This document shows positions 50,632 through 59,416 of a stretch of DNA of 59,416 nucleotides, piece after piece. Below the pieces are notes generated by a model. The model saw only the letters and a list, made by a program, of their open reading frames with translations, searched no databases and was not told where the DNA came from. The number at the start of each line of letters is the position of its first letter. Position 1 is the stretch's first letter. A program made the position numbers and the translations under genes. The DNA is from Flavobacterium piscis (GTDB lineage: Bacteria > Bacteroidota > Bacteroidia > Flavobacteriales > Flavobacteriaceae): contig NZ_LVEN01000023.1 of the NCBI RefSeq assembly GCF_001686925.1, positions 1 through 59,416 on the forward strand, given 5' to 3'.

Positions 50632-53163
50632 TTATTTTTTTATTTCTTGTTTAGGAGCTTCTACTGGCTCTTTTAGCGAAATCATGTTCGATAACAATCT
50701 ATACGCACCTGCAACACCTTCCGGTAATTCTCGAAAAAAGCTTAAACCGGTGTAAATATAGTATCCTTTTCCGTAAGGCGCTACGAGTAATGCGCCATTT
50801 TTTGGAGATTCACCTTTGTCATGCGACGATATAATAGGAGTAAAGGCAGGATCATACTGATCAGGATAATATAAACCTTGTTCTTGTGTCCAACCTTCAA
50901 AATCTTTTGAACTGATTTTGTTTGGTGTATTCAGAATAGGATGATGGGGTGCCAGAAAGGTAACTTTAGCATTTTCTTCGGTCACACGATCATTTGAAAT
51001 TTTTAGCGGATAAGGTGCAATCTGATCGGTTACGGTTTTACCATACGTATTGTACTGTACGATCATGTTTTTACCGCTTTTTACAAAATTGAAAAGGATA
51101 TTTTGTTTGTTGGCCAAAGCATTCACAGTGTTATAAGCACGAACGCCGGTAATGACTACATTAAACGAATCCAGCTTTTCCGGAGTGATTTCTTCTGGTT
51201 TTATAATCGTTACTTTATATCCCATTTGAGCCAGACTTTCCGGAACTTCGTCACCAGCACCCATAATATAGGCAATAGCATCTCCATTTGTTTTCAAATC
51301 AATTCGGATGCATTTCGATTCAGCTGGTTTTAAAACCATTTGTTTGGTAATGTGGCTGAAGTCAATAATGGTCTGGTCTTTATCAAAACGTTTACCGTCA
51401 ACGATTGCAATGCTTTTTGCAACAGCTTCCTCCGGATTTACCGGTGGCGTTACTTCAAAATAAAAAATCTGTTCGTTTCCTTTTTTCTCTAAAGCAAAAG
51501 GAATTTCTTTTGGCGAAACATCCCAGCTTTTAGGCAATTCTAGCTGAAGTTTTCCTTTAATCCCATCTTTTCCTGCACGTACTTTTACAGGAATCATTTT
51601 ACTTTTTACAGATCCAAAAATTAAAACTCTTTCTAAAACAGAGGTAGTAACTTCCGGAACGACGTCAAGAAAATTATACATTTCGCCTTTTACACCATCG
51701 TTGTATTTATACACAACGGTACGCTCAAACGGAATTTCGACACCATTTATTTTAACATTAAAAACAACTTTTACTTGTCTGATAATATCAGGAATACCAA
51801 TGTTTTCCTGATTAGAAACCGTATACATGCCTACAGTTGCTTTTTCTTTTAACCAATAAGGTTGCGTGTATTCAATATTGTTTGGAACTTGAATTTGCAA
51901 ATTTATCTTTTGATCGTCATTGTTCTTTAATGGAATATTCTGCGCTGTATTTTTATTATCCGGTAACGAAGTTACGTTAATCAATTGCATGTCAACAGGA
52001 GATCTGTTTATAGCTTCAATATTTAATTTAATGGTACTTCCGGGAGTTGCTTCCTGTTCACTGGCAACGGCTTCAAGATATAAACCTGAACAAGATGCAA
52101 TAATATTTTTTAGGGCTGCAGATTTTAAAGATTTCCAATGGTCATCTTCTAAAGCTTCGATCATTTTGTAAGCCTTAACTAAATCCGGAATACTGGCAGA
52201 AGGATTGCTAAAATCATATTTTGCGATAATAGTAGTAATCAAATCACCAACTGGTTTTCCTTTTTTAACACGATTCCATGAAGTATCAATTCCGTCAAAT
52301 AAATTGTCACGGTCTTTTGGATTATCGCCATTTATCAATTCTAAATATTCAGTTTCCTGACCACGTGCGCCAGTGCTTCCAAAACCTTGCGATTGGTGTC
52401 GGCTTCGGCTTAAAGCCGCGATTTCCTGATTCGATTTCCCGATTCCGCTATAGTAAACTCCCGTTTCTAATTTGGTGAATTTTGACTTATTAGCCGCATC
52501 AAACTTTTCCTGGCTACCGTAAAACCACCACGATGGATTAAAAAACTGACGTTTTACCTGCCATGGTTTTACATATTTTAATTGTTCAGGATATATTTTT
52601 GGATCATTTGTAAGTTTAAAACTTTCAACGCTTAACATGGCTGACGAAGTATGATGCCCATGTGTAGTACCAGGTGAACGGTGATCAAATCGATTGATAA
52701 TTACATCCGGTTGAAATTTTCTGATGGTCCAGACAACATCAGCAAGTACTTTATCTTTATCCCAGATTTCTAAAGTTTCATCGGGATTTTTTGAATAACC
52801 AAAATCATTCGCCCGCGAGAAAAACTGCTCTCCGCCGTCTATTTTTCGGGCTTCGATTAATTCCTGAGTTCTTATAACGCCAAGTAGTTCCCGCAATTGC
52901 GGACCAATTAAGTTTTGGCCTCCATCACCACGTGTCAGGGATAAATAGCCTGTTCGTGCATTCATCTCATTTGACATATAAGAAATTAAACGAGTGTTTT
53001 CGTCATCAGGATGGGCAGCCAAATACAAAACGGAACCTAAAAAATTCAGTTTTTTAATTTGATTGTAAATTTCTACAGAACTTGGTTTTTGTGGTTGTTG
53101 TGCAAAAGAAATGGAAATCCCTGTTAAAAAAATAAGAAGAATTTGGATCTGAATTTTTCGCAT
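50632..53163 (-). CDS. PIG-L family deacetylase, large form
   Basis: 843 residues with signal peptide (about 1-21). The N-terminal PIG-L/LmbE domain has the metal motif AHPDDE (His51, Asp53, Asp54), RGDGGQNLIG, RKIDGGEQFFSRANDFG and HRSPGTTHGHHTSS. The rest holds beta-sandwich domains and, near the end, a glutamine-amidotransferase-like fold (VVITGVRAYNT, GKNMIVQYNTYG). Such enzymes deacetylate N-acetylated sugars or similar compounds outside the cytoplasm. It leads the operon, with TATTTTTG at 53200-53193 as minus-7 box, followed by the 35-residue peptide and symporter. Confidence 0.88.
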   Translation of the reverse strand: MRKIQIQILLIFLTGISISFAQQPQKPSSVEIYNQIKKLNFLGSVLYLAAHPDDENTRLISYMSNEMNARTGYLSLTRGDGGQNLIGPQLRELLGVIRTQELIEARKIDGGEQFFSRANDFGYSKNPDETLEIWDKDKVLADVVWTIRKFQPDVIINRFDHRSPGTTHGHHTSSAMLSVESFKLTNDPKIYPEQLKYVKPWQVKRQFFNPSWWFYGSQEKFDAANKSKFTKLETGVYYSGIGKSNQEIAALSRSRHQSQGFGSTGARGQETEYLELINGDNPKDRDNLFDGIDTSWNRVKKGKPVGDLITTIIAKYDFSNPSASIPDLVKAYKMIEALEDDHWKSLKSAALKNIIASCSGLYLEAVASEQEATPGSTIKLNIEAINRSPVDMQLINVTSLPDNKNTAQNIPLKNNDDQKINLQIQVPNNIEYTQPYWLKEKATVGMYTVSNQENIGIPDIIRQVKVVFNVKINGVEIPFERTVVYKYNDGVKGEMYNFLDVVPEVTTSVLERVLIFGSVKSKMIPVKVRAGKDGIKGKLQLELPKSWDVSPKEIPFALEKKGNEQIFYFEVTPPVNPEEAVAKSIAIVDGKRFDKDQTIIDFSHITKQMVLKPAESKCIRIDLKTNGDAIAYIMGAGDEVPESLAQMGYKVTIIKPEEITPEKLDSFNVVITGVRAYNTVNALANKQNILFNFVKSGKNMIVQYNTYGKTVTDQIAPYPLKISNDRVTEENAKVTFLAPHHPILNTPNKISSKDFEGWTQEQGLYYPDQYDPAFTPIISSHDKGESPKNGALLVAPYGKGYYIYTGLSFFRELPEGVAGAYRLLSNMISLKEPVEAPKQEIKK

Positions 53164-53192
53164 AGCGGTAGTTAAATGTTTTGAAAGAGCTT

Positions 53193-53200
53193 CAAAAATA
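53193..53200 (-). promoter_or_regulatory. Minus-7 box TATTTTTG, PIG-L operon
   Basis: Matches TAnnTTTG 29 bases before the ATG at 53163. No good minus-33 box was identified. Confidence 0.4.
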
Positions 53201-53280
53201 CTAATTATATCTTTGAACAGTATTTAAATGAAATGTTAATGTTTGGTTATTGATTTTCTTTTTTAAGTAAATTAATTCAA

Positions 53281-53315
53281 AAAAAAAGCTGCTGGACAAA
53301 ATCCAACAGCTTTTA
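53281..53315 (-). terminator. Rho-independent terminator
   Basis: On the minus strand AAAAGCTGTTGGA pairs with TCCAGCAGCTTTT (one G-T pair), followed by a T run. It ends the surface lipoprotein gene at 53368. Confidence 0.85.
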
Positions 53316-53367
53316 AAAGAATTAATATATAAACCTATATTCTTATTCTAAAATAATGCAGAAACAA

Positions 53368-54999
53368 TTATTTCAATTTACTTTCTGTGTCTTTATAAGT
53401 TCCGGTAATGGTTACATTACTATTTTTTGTTACTTTTCCGTAGATGGTAATAGACGAATCGTTTCCTATAAAATTAATTTTAGCTCCGCTATTTAATCTT
53501 AAATCGCCCCAGATTACAACTGTACCTTCAATTTGCAATACTGCATTACTGTTAATGATTAACTCTGTAGGATTTTGTTGTTGGTATTTACCTTGTGCAA
53601 AAGTTCCTCTCATATTAAAGGTTCCCCCGCTGTTTAAAGTCAAGCCATTTTGAACAGTGATTGATCCGCAGTGTGTTAATATCGCACCAGAATTTATCAT
53701 AGCTGAACTAATTGCCGTAGAACCTGAGTATGATTTTAATTCATTCGAATTTAAAATCAAATTCTGACCCTGATTATAGCTGCCGTAGTCTGTACATCCC
53801 GCAAAAATAGTATTCGGTTTTTCCATCTTGATGATTTTTAAACCACCTTTTCCGCTTGCAACATAAATAAAATCACCACTTGATTTTACATAGTTTGATG
53901 AACCTAAAATATTTACTGTTCCTAATAAATTCAATTGAGAACCTGTTTTGTACACATTTAATCCTGCTGCACCATTGGCAACAAATGCATAACCCTCATT
54001 TACAGAAACAGCATTGGTTACGTTATCCTCACCAGCAGTTGCAAGTGCAATAGTTTGTAATTTAGAACCGCTGTTGATATCGTAAACGCCTAAACCATTA
54101 TATCCTTCAGATACTAAAAGTTTGGTGCCATCAAAATCCATTGTTCTTTTTGCACCGCTAACATCTGTAGCTGTTGTAAAACTTTTTTGTAATGAAAGAG
54201 TAGATTCGTTATAAATATTAACTCCCTTAGTACCGCTTAAAGTAACAATTTTGTCTCCACTAATTGCTACAGAACGTAAATCTTCTAACGTTGCTTTTGC
54301 TGTTATTGCTTTAGTAGCACTATTTATTTTAAATAAACTTCCCTGATCTCCTGTCGTAGCAAAGTATGAATTTGAATTTGTCGCAACATCAGTAGTTACT
54401 TTTCCTTCAAGATCTGTTATGGTGTATTTGTCGGTAAGCAGGCCGGAACTTAATTGCATTGTAATCAAAACTGACGGACTAGTTAATGCAGTATTTTTAT
54501 CAATATCAGTTGCTGCTCCAATAATCAAATTTCCGTTTGAATAAGTTAGTGAAGTTATATCAGTATTGGCAATCAATGCCGATGTGATTAATTTGGGTTT
54601 ATAAGGATCTGTAACATCAATAACATCAATAGCTCCTGAATAAACTTCACCACTCATGGTGTAGGCTACATAAGCATAGTTTCCGTTTACCGCTACATGA
54701 TTGGCTTGCAAAGTTCTTCCGTTACTGTCTGTTGGCGGATTTACTTCTGCAATTTGTACTAATGGTAAACTGTTTGTTGATGATTCAGCACTCTTAGAGA
54801 ATTTTCCGGCTGAAGAACCTGTAATAGAAAGCACACCTGAATTTGTATAATCCAGTCTTTTACTTAAAGAGGTAATATCATTATTGATTTCGATAGTATT
54901 ATCTTTTGCCTCATTACCACTGTTTGAGTCATCATTGTTTGTACAGAATGTAAAAAGCGATATTACTAAAAGCGAAAATAAATAAACTCTTTTTTTCAT
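53368..54999 (-). CDS. Lipoprotein with beta-propeller and beta-helix-like tail
   Basis: 543 residues from the ATG at 54999 (an in-frame TTG further upstream is less likely). Lipoprotein signal MKKRVYLFSLLVISLFTF-Cys19 is followed by an Asn/Ser-rich linker. Residues about 95-400 contain six or seven LVIVD/WD-like blades (HVAVNGNYAYVAY, VAISGDKIVTLSG, AVSVNEGYAFVAN). The C-terminal 130 residues (LILNSNELKSYSG to TYKDTESKLK) have repeats with alternating Asn and Gly, suggesting a beta-helix. It is predicted to be on the cell surface. Function unknown. A terminator follows at 53281-53315. Confidence 0.7.
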   Translation of the reverse strand: MKKRVYLFSLLVISLFTFCTNNDDSNSGNEAKDNTIEINNDITSLSKRLDYTNSGVLSITGSSAGKFSKSAESSTNSLPLVQIAEVNPPTDSNGRTLQANHVAVNGNYAYVAYTMSGEVYSGAIDVIDVTDPYKPKLITSALIANTDITSLTYSNGNLIIGAATDIDKNTALTSPSVLITMQLSSGLLTDKYTITDLEGKVTTDVATNSNSYFATTGDQGSLFKINSATKAITAKATLEDLRSVAISGDKIVTLSGTKGVNIYNESTLSLQKSFTTATDVSGAKRTMDFDGTKLLVSEGYNGLGVYDINSGSKLQTIALATAGEDNVTNAVSVNEGYAFVANGAAGLNVYKTGSQLNLLGTVNILGSSNYVKSSGDFIYVASGKGGLKIIKMEKPNTIFAGCTDYGSYNQGQNLILNSNELKSYSGSTAISSAMINSGAILTHCGSITVQNGLTLNSGGTFNMRGTFAQGKYQQQNPTELIINSNAVLQIEGTVVIWGDLRLNSGAKINFIGNDSSITIYGKVTKNSNVTITGTYKDTESKLK

Positions 55000-55149
55000 G
55001 TTATTCTTTAATTTAATTTTTTGCAAATATAAGCCATAAGAATAGTAAAATAAGGCATTTATTAAGAATGTTTTATTTTAACTCTTTGTTTTTTAGTCTT
55101 TTATGTTAAAAGTGCAATAATTGATGCTTCAGTAGTTAATTTTTAAAGA

Positions 55150-55183
55150 AAAAAAAGAGAGTATCAATAATTTGATACTCTCT
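55150..55183 (-). terminator. Rho-independent terminator
   Basis: AGAGAGTATCAA (55156-55167) pairs perfectly with TTGATACTCTCT (55172-55183). On the minus strand it runs into a T tract (55155-55150). It ends the His-rich protein gene. Confidence 0.88.
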
Positions 55184-55210
55184 TGTGTTGAAAATTAACT
55201 CTTTAGATAA

Positions 55211-55738
55211 TTATCTTCTTCCATGGCCACCATGTCCGTGATCATCATCATGTCTATCATGCTTATCATGATGTCTGTCATGCTTATCATGGTTTCTATT
55301 ATCGTGGCGTCTGTAATCTCTGTGATCATTACGACGATCATTATAACCATAAACTTCTCTTGGTCTGTACGGTCTTTGAGGTGCTCCGTGATATCCTTTA
55401 TAATATTTCACTCTGTGACGATCAAAGTAAGTATAAGGAGTTCTTCCGTGGTAGTCTGTTAAAACTACTTTATATCCTCCATATAAATCGTAATTTCTAT
55501 ATTGTCTTGGTAAGTAAGTTGTTCTCATCCATCTTCCTCCTCCAAAATAAATAAACTGAGAAGCTCTTACATCATAATATGCTTCAATGTCCGGCAAGTA
55601 ATAATATTCCATTTCGGCATATCCTGCAGGACCCCAAGCAGGAGGTGATCCTATATTAACATTTATTGATACCTGAGCTTGTGTGGCGCTTGCAACCAAA
55701 AGAAATAATCCTGCGATTGCTATTTTTATTGTTTTCAT
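55211..55738 (-). CDS. Secreted Tyr-rich protein with His/Asp-rich tail
   Basis: 175 residues: signal peptide (about 1-21, ending TQAQ), a Tyr/Pro-rich body (about 30-130: AEMEYYYLPDIEAYYDVRAS and GGGRWMRTTYLP), and a tail of about 45 residues rich in His, Asp and Arg (KHDRHHDKHDRHDDDHGHGG). The body resembles small flavobacterial periplasmic proteins of unknown role; the tail could bind metal ions such as Zn, Ni or Cu. The DNA of the tail is a tandem short repeat. TATTTTTG lies upstream on the minus strand. Function unknown. Confidence 0.7.
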   Translation of the reverse strand: MKTIKIAIAGLFLLVASATQAQVSINVNIGSPPAWGPAGYAEMEYYYLPDIEAYYDVRASQFIYFGGGRWMRTTYLPRQYRNYDLYGGYKVVLTDYHGRTPYTYFDRHRVKYYKGYHGAPQRPYRPREVYGYNDRRNDHRDYRRHDNRNHDKHDRHHDKHDRHDDDHGHGGHGRR

Positions 55739-55935
55739 TTTTTTTAGTTTTAATGTTAATGTTATTCCTGTTTAGGGATATTCATATACTGTGCCAAAAA
55801 TAAAAACAGAATGCACTTCGTCGGATAAAATAAACATTTTAACGAGTAATATTTGCTTGGTTTTCTTGTAACGATTTGATTTTTAAAACGTTTTATAAAG
55901 TTTATTTTTTTATAAAAAATAGGTAAAAAATTCAA

Positions 55936-57771
55936 TTATCTGTATTCAACAGCCCTTGGTTTAGCAAGCTCAAAGTTCTGCAAGCCATAATCAGTTGTTT
56001 CAAATGTATTTGTTTTAAATACATTGTCTCCCTGAAAAGGAATAGAAGGATAATAAGATATTGAAAGCTGAAAAGAACTAAATACTAAATAGTCATTACT
56101 GATTAATAATCCTAAAGTAATTTTTTGATAGGCCTTATTTCTACCCATTGCATCATTCGGACTTCCTAATACAGCAATTGAGTAATTAAAGAATGGATTC
56201 ATACGAAATCCCCAAAGTGCATGAGGAGAATAGGTTTGGGTCTGAAGTGACAAAACCATTTTATTGCTGCCAAATATAGCACTATTAAAACCCGCTAAGC
56301 CATTTTGTTCATTGATATTCAATTGATCGCCAATAATATCTTCACGGTTTACACCTATAACAAACTTAGGATTAACAAATTGTCTTATTTTCCAGTTACC
56401 AATTTTATACAGCTTTGTAAAGTAGTTGGTTTCCATCAGGAATGCCGTTTGGTAAGTATTCGATTGATGAAAAAATGTTCCTGCTTCAAAATTCATACTT
56501 AAAAAACCCAATCTATAGTAATTTCCAAATGAAAATTGCGCTCCAACATAAGGTCGCCAAAAGGTATTCTTATATTGATATCCAAAAGTAAGACCATAAA
56601 TTCTGCCAATAGGGACATCTTCAACCTGTCCGTTTCTAAAAAGATACGTTTCTTTTATAAACTTACGTCTGTTAAGTCCAATACCGGCTAAGATGAATTT
56701 TTCGTCTGAATAAAAATTGGTTGGGTCATAAAGAGGAGAGGGACTTTCCTTATAATTAATATTAAGGAATCGGCCGGAAGCAACCAAGTTAGTGATTCCA
56801 TTTTCATCTTCAAATACTTTAGAAGCATGTCCCACCCATAAATCCTGAAAATTGTTTTTAAAAGGCTGAAAGGCATACAAGCTGTCTGGCGCTGGCGCCT
56901 GCAAGGAATCTCTTCTAAAAATTTGCCCCACATAAGCACCTCCAGCCCATTTGGTAAGGGGAGAATAAAAGAGACGTTCAATATTGATCGTTTTAGTATA
57001 ATTGTTATCAAGATCCATATTATAATGCAGTACTGCACCAATGTAGGTATTCTTTATATTTGGTACCGTATATGTGACGTCATTACCGTTGCGTCCATCA
57101 TCAAAGCGATTTGTAAAACGGTATTCGAGCTGTTGTCCGGATCCAAAAAAATCTTTTTCTTTTACCCCGATAGAAACACGATTACTGGATATTGAAAATT
57201 TTGGAATGGTGCTCCAGGAATCCAAAACACGAATTGTAACATCTACAGAATCAGACGCTACACCTGCTACTTTGTTTGTTACTCTTACCGCAGAAACATA
57301 TCTCTGAGATCGTATTAAACGTTCGGATTCCTGTACTTTGTAAGTGTCGTATGGAGTATTTCTTTTGAATAATAATAAATTGTAAATCGCTATTTTCTTG
57401 GTTTTAAGATGCAATCTGTTTCCGGTTCTTTCCCCCCAATTTTTAGGCTTTTGAGCAGTATCGGTAAGAGAATGTCCAAAAGGGTCTAAAGTTTCAATAA
57501 TGATTTTTCTAATAATTTTGCCATTAAAATTAGTGGTGTCATTTTGTACCAGAATTGGTTCTTTCTTTTTTGTTTTAGCCGACCTGAATAATAATTTATG
57601 AAGTGTTTGAGTAAACTTATTTTTTTTAGAATAATTTTTAATTTTAGTATAAACCTCTGTACTGTCCTTTTTTACGTTTGTATCTTTCTTTGATTTATCA
57701 ACCTGACCATAGGCACTTTGCAAAGAAAAGCACAAGAGAATAAAAAATATTATTTTGGTGTTTATTGACAT
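55936..57771 (-). CDS. Outer-membrane beta-barrel protein with POTRA-like domain
   Basis: 611 residues: signal peptide (about 1-22, ending SAYGQ), a basic linker, then a POTRA-like domain (about 82-185: KIIRKIIIETLDPFG, ESERLIRSQRYVSAVRVT, DVTIRVLDSWSTIP) and a C-terminal beta-barrel (about 190-600) with strands ending in aromatic residues. Layout resembles Omp85/BamA-like or surface-antigen proteins, but the length and single POTRA fit no named member; I do not assign one. Outer membrane. It is preceded by 88 bases without a clear box and lies next to an AI-2E transporter gene. Confidence 0.65.
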   Translation of the reverse strand: MSINTKIIFFILLCFSLQSAYGQVDKSKKDTNVKKDSTEVYTKIKNYSKKNKFTQTLHKLLFRSAKTKKKEPILVQNDTTNFNGKIIRKIIIETLDPFGHSLTDTAQKPKNWGERTGNRLHLKTKKIAIYNLLLFKRNTPYDTYKVQESERLIRSQRYVSAVRVTNKVAGVASDSVDVTIRVLDSWSTIPKFSISSNRVSIGVKEKDFFGSGQQLEYRFTNRFDDGRNGNDVTYTVPNIKNTYIGAVLHYNMDLDNNYTKTINIERLFYSPLTKWAGGAYVGQIFRRDSLQAPAPDSLYAFQPFKNNFQDLWVGHASKVFEDENGITNLVASGRFLNINYKESPSPLYDPTNFYSDEKFILAGIGLNRRKFIKETYLFRNGQVEDVPIGRIYGLTFGYQYKNTFWRPYVGAQFSFGNYYRLGFLSMNFEAGTFFHQSNTYQTAFLMETNYFTKLYKIGNWKIRQFVNPKFVIGVNREDIIGDQLNINEQNGLAGFNSAIFGSNKMVLSLQTQTYSPHALWGFRMNPFFNYSIAVLGSPNDAMGRNKAYQKITLGLLISNDYLVFSSFQLSISYYPSIPFQGDNVFKTNTFETTDYGLQNFELAKPRAVEYR

Positions 57772-57859
57772 TAGATAATTTAAACTCGCTTAAAAAGTTA
57801 TTTTTTTGATATGAATATAGTAAATTAATAAGACTTTTATTGTAAAAACGGAATACTTT

Positions 57860-58960
57860 TTAGTTTTCTACTTTTACTTTTCGAATTCTCCAGGTAAATT
57901 TTCTGGGCATGTGATTACCCATTAAGTAGCCCCAGGGTTCTAGAGAATCGATTCTGTCAAATATAATTTTTAAAATAGCCAAAAGAGGAATTGCTAAGAA
58001 CATACCAGATATTCCTGCGGCTGCACCACCAACAATTATTCCCATGATAGAAACAAAAGCATTGATTTCTACTTTAGAATTAATTATCAAAGGCACTAAC
58101 AGATTATTGTCTATCAATTGAACAATTACGTTAACGATTAAAATACCCACTATTATTGAAGTTTCTGCAGATCCTGTTAAAGATGCCAAAACAGTGATAA
58201 TTCCGGCAATTAAAATTCCTATGTACGGAATAAGATTAAGAATTCCGGTAATCAATCCTAATAATATAAAATATTTAATTCCGATGATCCAAAGTCCTAA
58301 AGCTGTTAATACAGATACGACTATCATCTCCAAAATCAGACTAACAATGTAATTATTAATAGAAACTTTAATTTGTGATAAAATATCTTTTAATCTGGCA
58401 TGATCTTCTTTGTCTACAAGTTTTGCCAAAAACAAAATAAAATGATCTTTATATAATAGAAACAAAAAGGTATAAATAGGGATAATGGTACAGTCTACAA
58501 GAAGATCTGTTATAGATACTAATGCAGATCCTATAGTTGCTTTTCCGTTTTGCACAGAATCTTTTGCAACGGTATCAATATATTTTTTTTGCTCGCCAAT
58601 ACTTACATGAAAATTGTCTTTTACAAATTTGTGAATATCGGTTATAAATGCATTCGCATTCTTTTTTATCGTATCAAAATCATTGGCAATATCACTAACC
58701 TGGTAAGAGATAAAGATTAAAATACCTACAATAAATGCAGCAAAAATTAAGATACAGCATGCTGCGGCAAGATGCCTGGGGAATTTTAATCGTGTGTGCA
58801 AAAAAGTAAAAATGGGTACTAATAATACAGAAAATAGAAAGGCCATTAAGACTGGAGTAATAATGTCTTTTCCGGCACAAAATATAAAAGCAAATGAGAT
58901 GAAGCTAACTAATATAAAAGCAAGTTTAGCATAAAACGGTAATTTTATGGTGCGAATCAT
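57860..58960 (-). CDS. AI-2E family transporter
   Basis: An inner-membrane protein of 366 residues with about eight helices in the AI-2E/PerM arrangement: FCAGKDIITPVLMAFLFSVL at helix 2, a soluble middle region (about 85-150), FLFLLYKDHFILFL, and LGLITGILNLIPYIGILIAG in the conserved second half, then GMFLAIPLLAILKIIFD. Members export small molecules or act as Na+/H+ antiporters; the AI-2 link is not general. It stands alone, with no clear operon partner. Confidence 0.88.
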   Translation of the reverse strand: MIRTIKLPFYAKLAFILVSFISFAFIFCAGKDIITPVLMAFLFSVLLVPIFTFLHTRLKFPRHLAAACCILIFAAFIVGILIFISYQVSDIANDFDTIKKNANAFITDIHKFVKDNFHVSIGEQKKYIDTVAKDSVQNGKATIGSALVSITDLLVDCTIIPIYTFLFLLYKDHFILFLAKLVDKEDHARLKDILSQIKVSINNYIVSLILEMIVVSVLTALGLWIIGIKYFILLGLITGILNLIPYIGILIAGIITVLASLTGSAETSIIVGILIVNVIVQLIDNNLLVPLIINSKVEINAFVSIMGIIVGGAAAGISGMFLAIPLLAILKIIFDRIDSLEPWGYLMGNHMPRKFTWRIRKVKVEN

Positions 58961-59416
58961 TGTATTTTGGTGATTTAGTAAAAAACTAGAATTTGGTAAA
59001 ACAAATATTATATTTTAATTCAAAAATATCGTTTTAGCTTTTCTCTAATAGTTTATAAAATTCCCATTATAATTTTAATGGATAAAATTGTGACCTTTTT
59101 TTGCAGTGAAATGCATAAAAGTTTTTTTGCCACGAATTGCACGAATTAGCCCAATTTTTTTTTTGAAACTTGAGATGAGATAAGTATCAGGGATAAATGA
59201 TCTGATTTTTGAAAAATCTACTTTGATCTACTAAAATCGGCGAGAAAGTTTTTTTAACCACAAATTCCACAAATTAGCACAAATTTTTTTTCGACACCTA
59301 GTAAAATAAAATGATGCAAGGAATTAGCTTTGTGAACTTCTAAAGAAATTGTTATCTCAAAAACCTTTGTGAACTTTGCGAAAAAACTTTGCGAGCTCCT
59401 ATGTTTGCATAGTTAG
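58961..59416. other. Gene-free right end with repeats
   Basis: No gene seen. CACGAATTGCACGAATTAGC lies at about 59132-59151 and its relative CCACAAATTCCACAAATTAG at about 59259-59278, each followed by T. CTTTGTGAACTTTGCG-type repeat words fill 59325-59395, the same vocabulary as at 40-98 and 38461-38593. Confidence 0.55.

Noticed and set aside
55223..55340. Short tandem repeats resembling a CRISPR array
   Set aside because: Units are about 12-18 bases without spacers, in frame, and encode the His/Asp-rich tail.
55775..55810. TTGGCAC word upstream of the His-rich gene as a possible sigma-54 promoter
   Set aside because: The matching TTGC element at the required distance is absent, while TATTTTTG gives an ordinary minus-7 box.
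1..59416. Search for tRNA, rRNA, tmRNA, insertion sequences, phage genes, integrases and restriction or CRISPR systems
   Set aside because: No supporting sequence was seen by eye; short RNA genes could still be missed without a covariance search.

Overview
The window is a stretch of AT-rich chromosome from a Bacteroidota bacterium, almost certainly Flavobacterium or a close relative. The evidence is: start codons without Shine-Dalgarno sequences, several promoters of the Bacteroidota form (TTG or TTTG, 17-23 bases, TAnnTTTG), a PorQ-type type IX secretion (T9SS) protein, a secreted protein with a C-terminal T9SS sorting domain, UMF1 and NHS transporters, M56/BlaI pairs, and many lineage-typical intergenic repeats. 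I see no rRNA, tRNA, CRISPR array, insertion sequence, phage gene or replication origin.

Layout. 0.5-2.1 kb: endonuclease III and an alpha/beta hydrolase (minus strand). 2.2-9.5 kb: glycogen/alpha-glucan block glgA-glgC-glgB plus a GH31 alpha-glucosidase. 9.6-11.9 kb: M48 lipoprotein protease and a UMF1-type MFS transporter. 12.0-14.9 kb: a minus-strand ECF sigma factor operon (sigma factor, membrane-anchored putative anti-sigma factor, two secreted beta-helix-like proteins) with a good ECF-type promoter candidate. 15.1-18.8 kb: lipoprotein and Lon protease. 19.1-23.9 kb: porQ, an L,D-transpeptidase-like protein, cmk, a nucleoside permease and a membrane protein. 24.3-28.9 kb: rpsA and a leucine-rich-repeat T9SS cargo. 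29.1-30.2 kb: two tandem ExbD-like proteins that have lost the intramembrane Asp. 30.4-32.2 kb: fasciclin protein, DMT exporter and an unlisted 46-residue gene. 32.3-38.3 kb: a five-gene minus-strand operon made of two BlaI-M56 cassettes in tandem followed by a class C beta-lactamase-like serine hydrolase, behind one promoter overlapped by two dyad operators. 38.7-44.96 kb: MFS transporter, DUF1684 protein, TatD hydrolase, TcdA, HAD phosphatase, DUF2911 protein and a TetR/NTF2-like pair. 45.0-48.8 kb: mostly unrecognised membrane and secreted proteins. 48.8-53.2 kb: PIG-L deacetylase, a 35-residue membrane peptide and a sodium:solute symporter in one operon. 53.4-59.0 kb: surface and outer-membrane proteins and an AI-2E family transporter. 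The last 450 bases are gene-free and repeat-rich.

Points of most interest: (1) a structured intergenic element in three copies (221-322 plus, 24052-24130 plus, 29028-29118 minus) with conserved flanks and a changing but still paired distal stem, which looks like a conserved RNA or mobile hairpin; (2) the duplicated BlaI/M56 operon, in which one M56 protein ends in four repeats resembling the TonB-receptor plug motif and the other in a proline-rich, coiled-coil tail; (3) the ExbD-like pair with Ser replacing the proton-carrying Asp; (4) a 35-residue single-span peptide encoded just upstream of the symporter. None of these could be tested by database search here. All family names rest on motif recognition.
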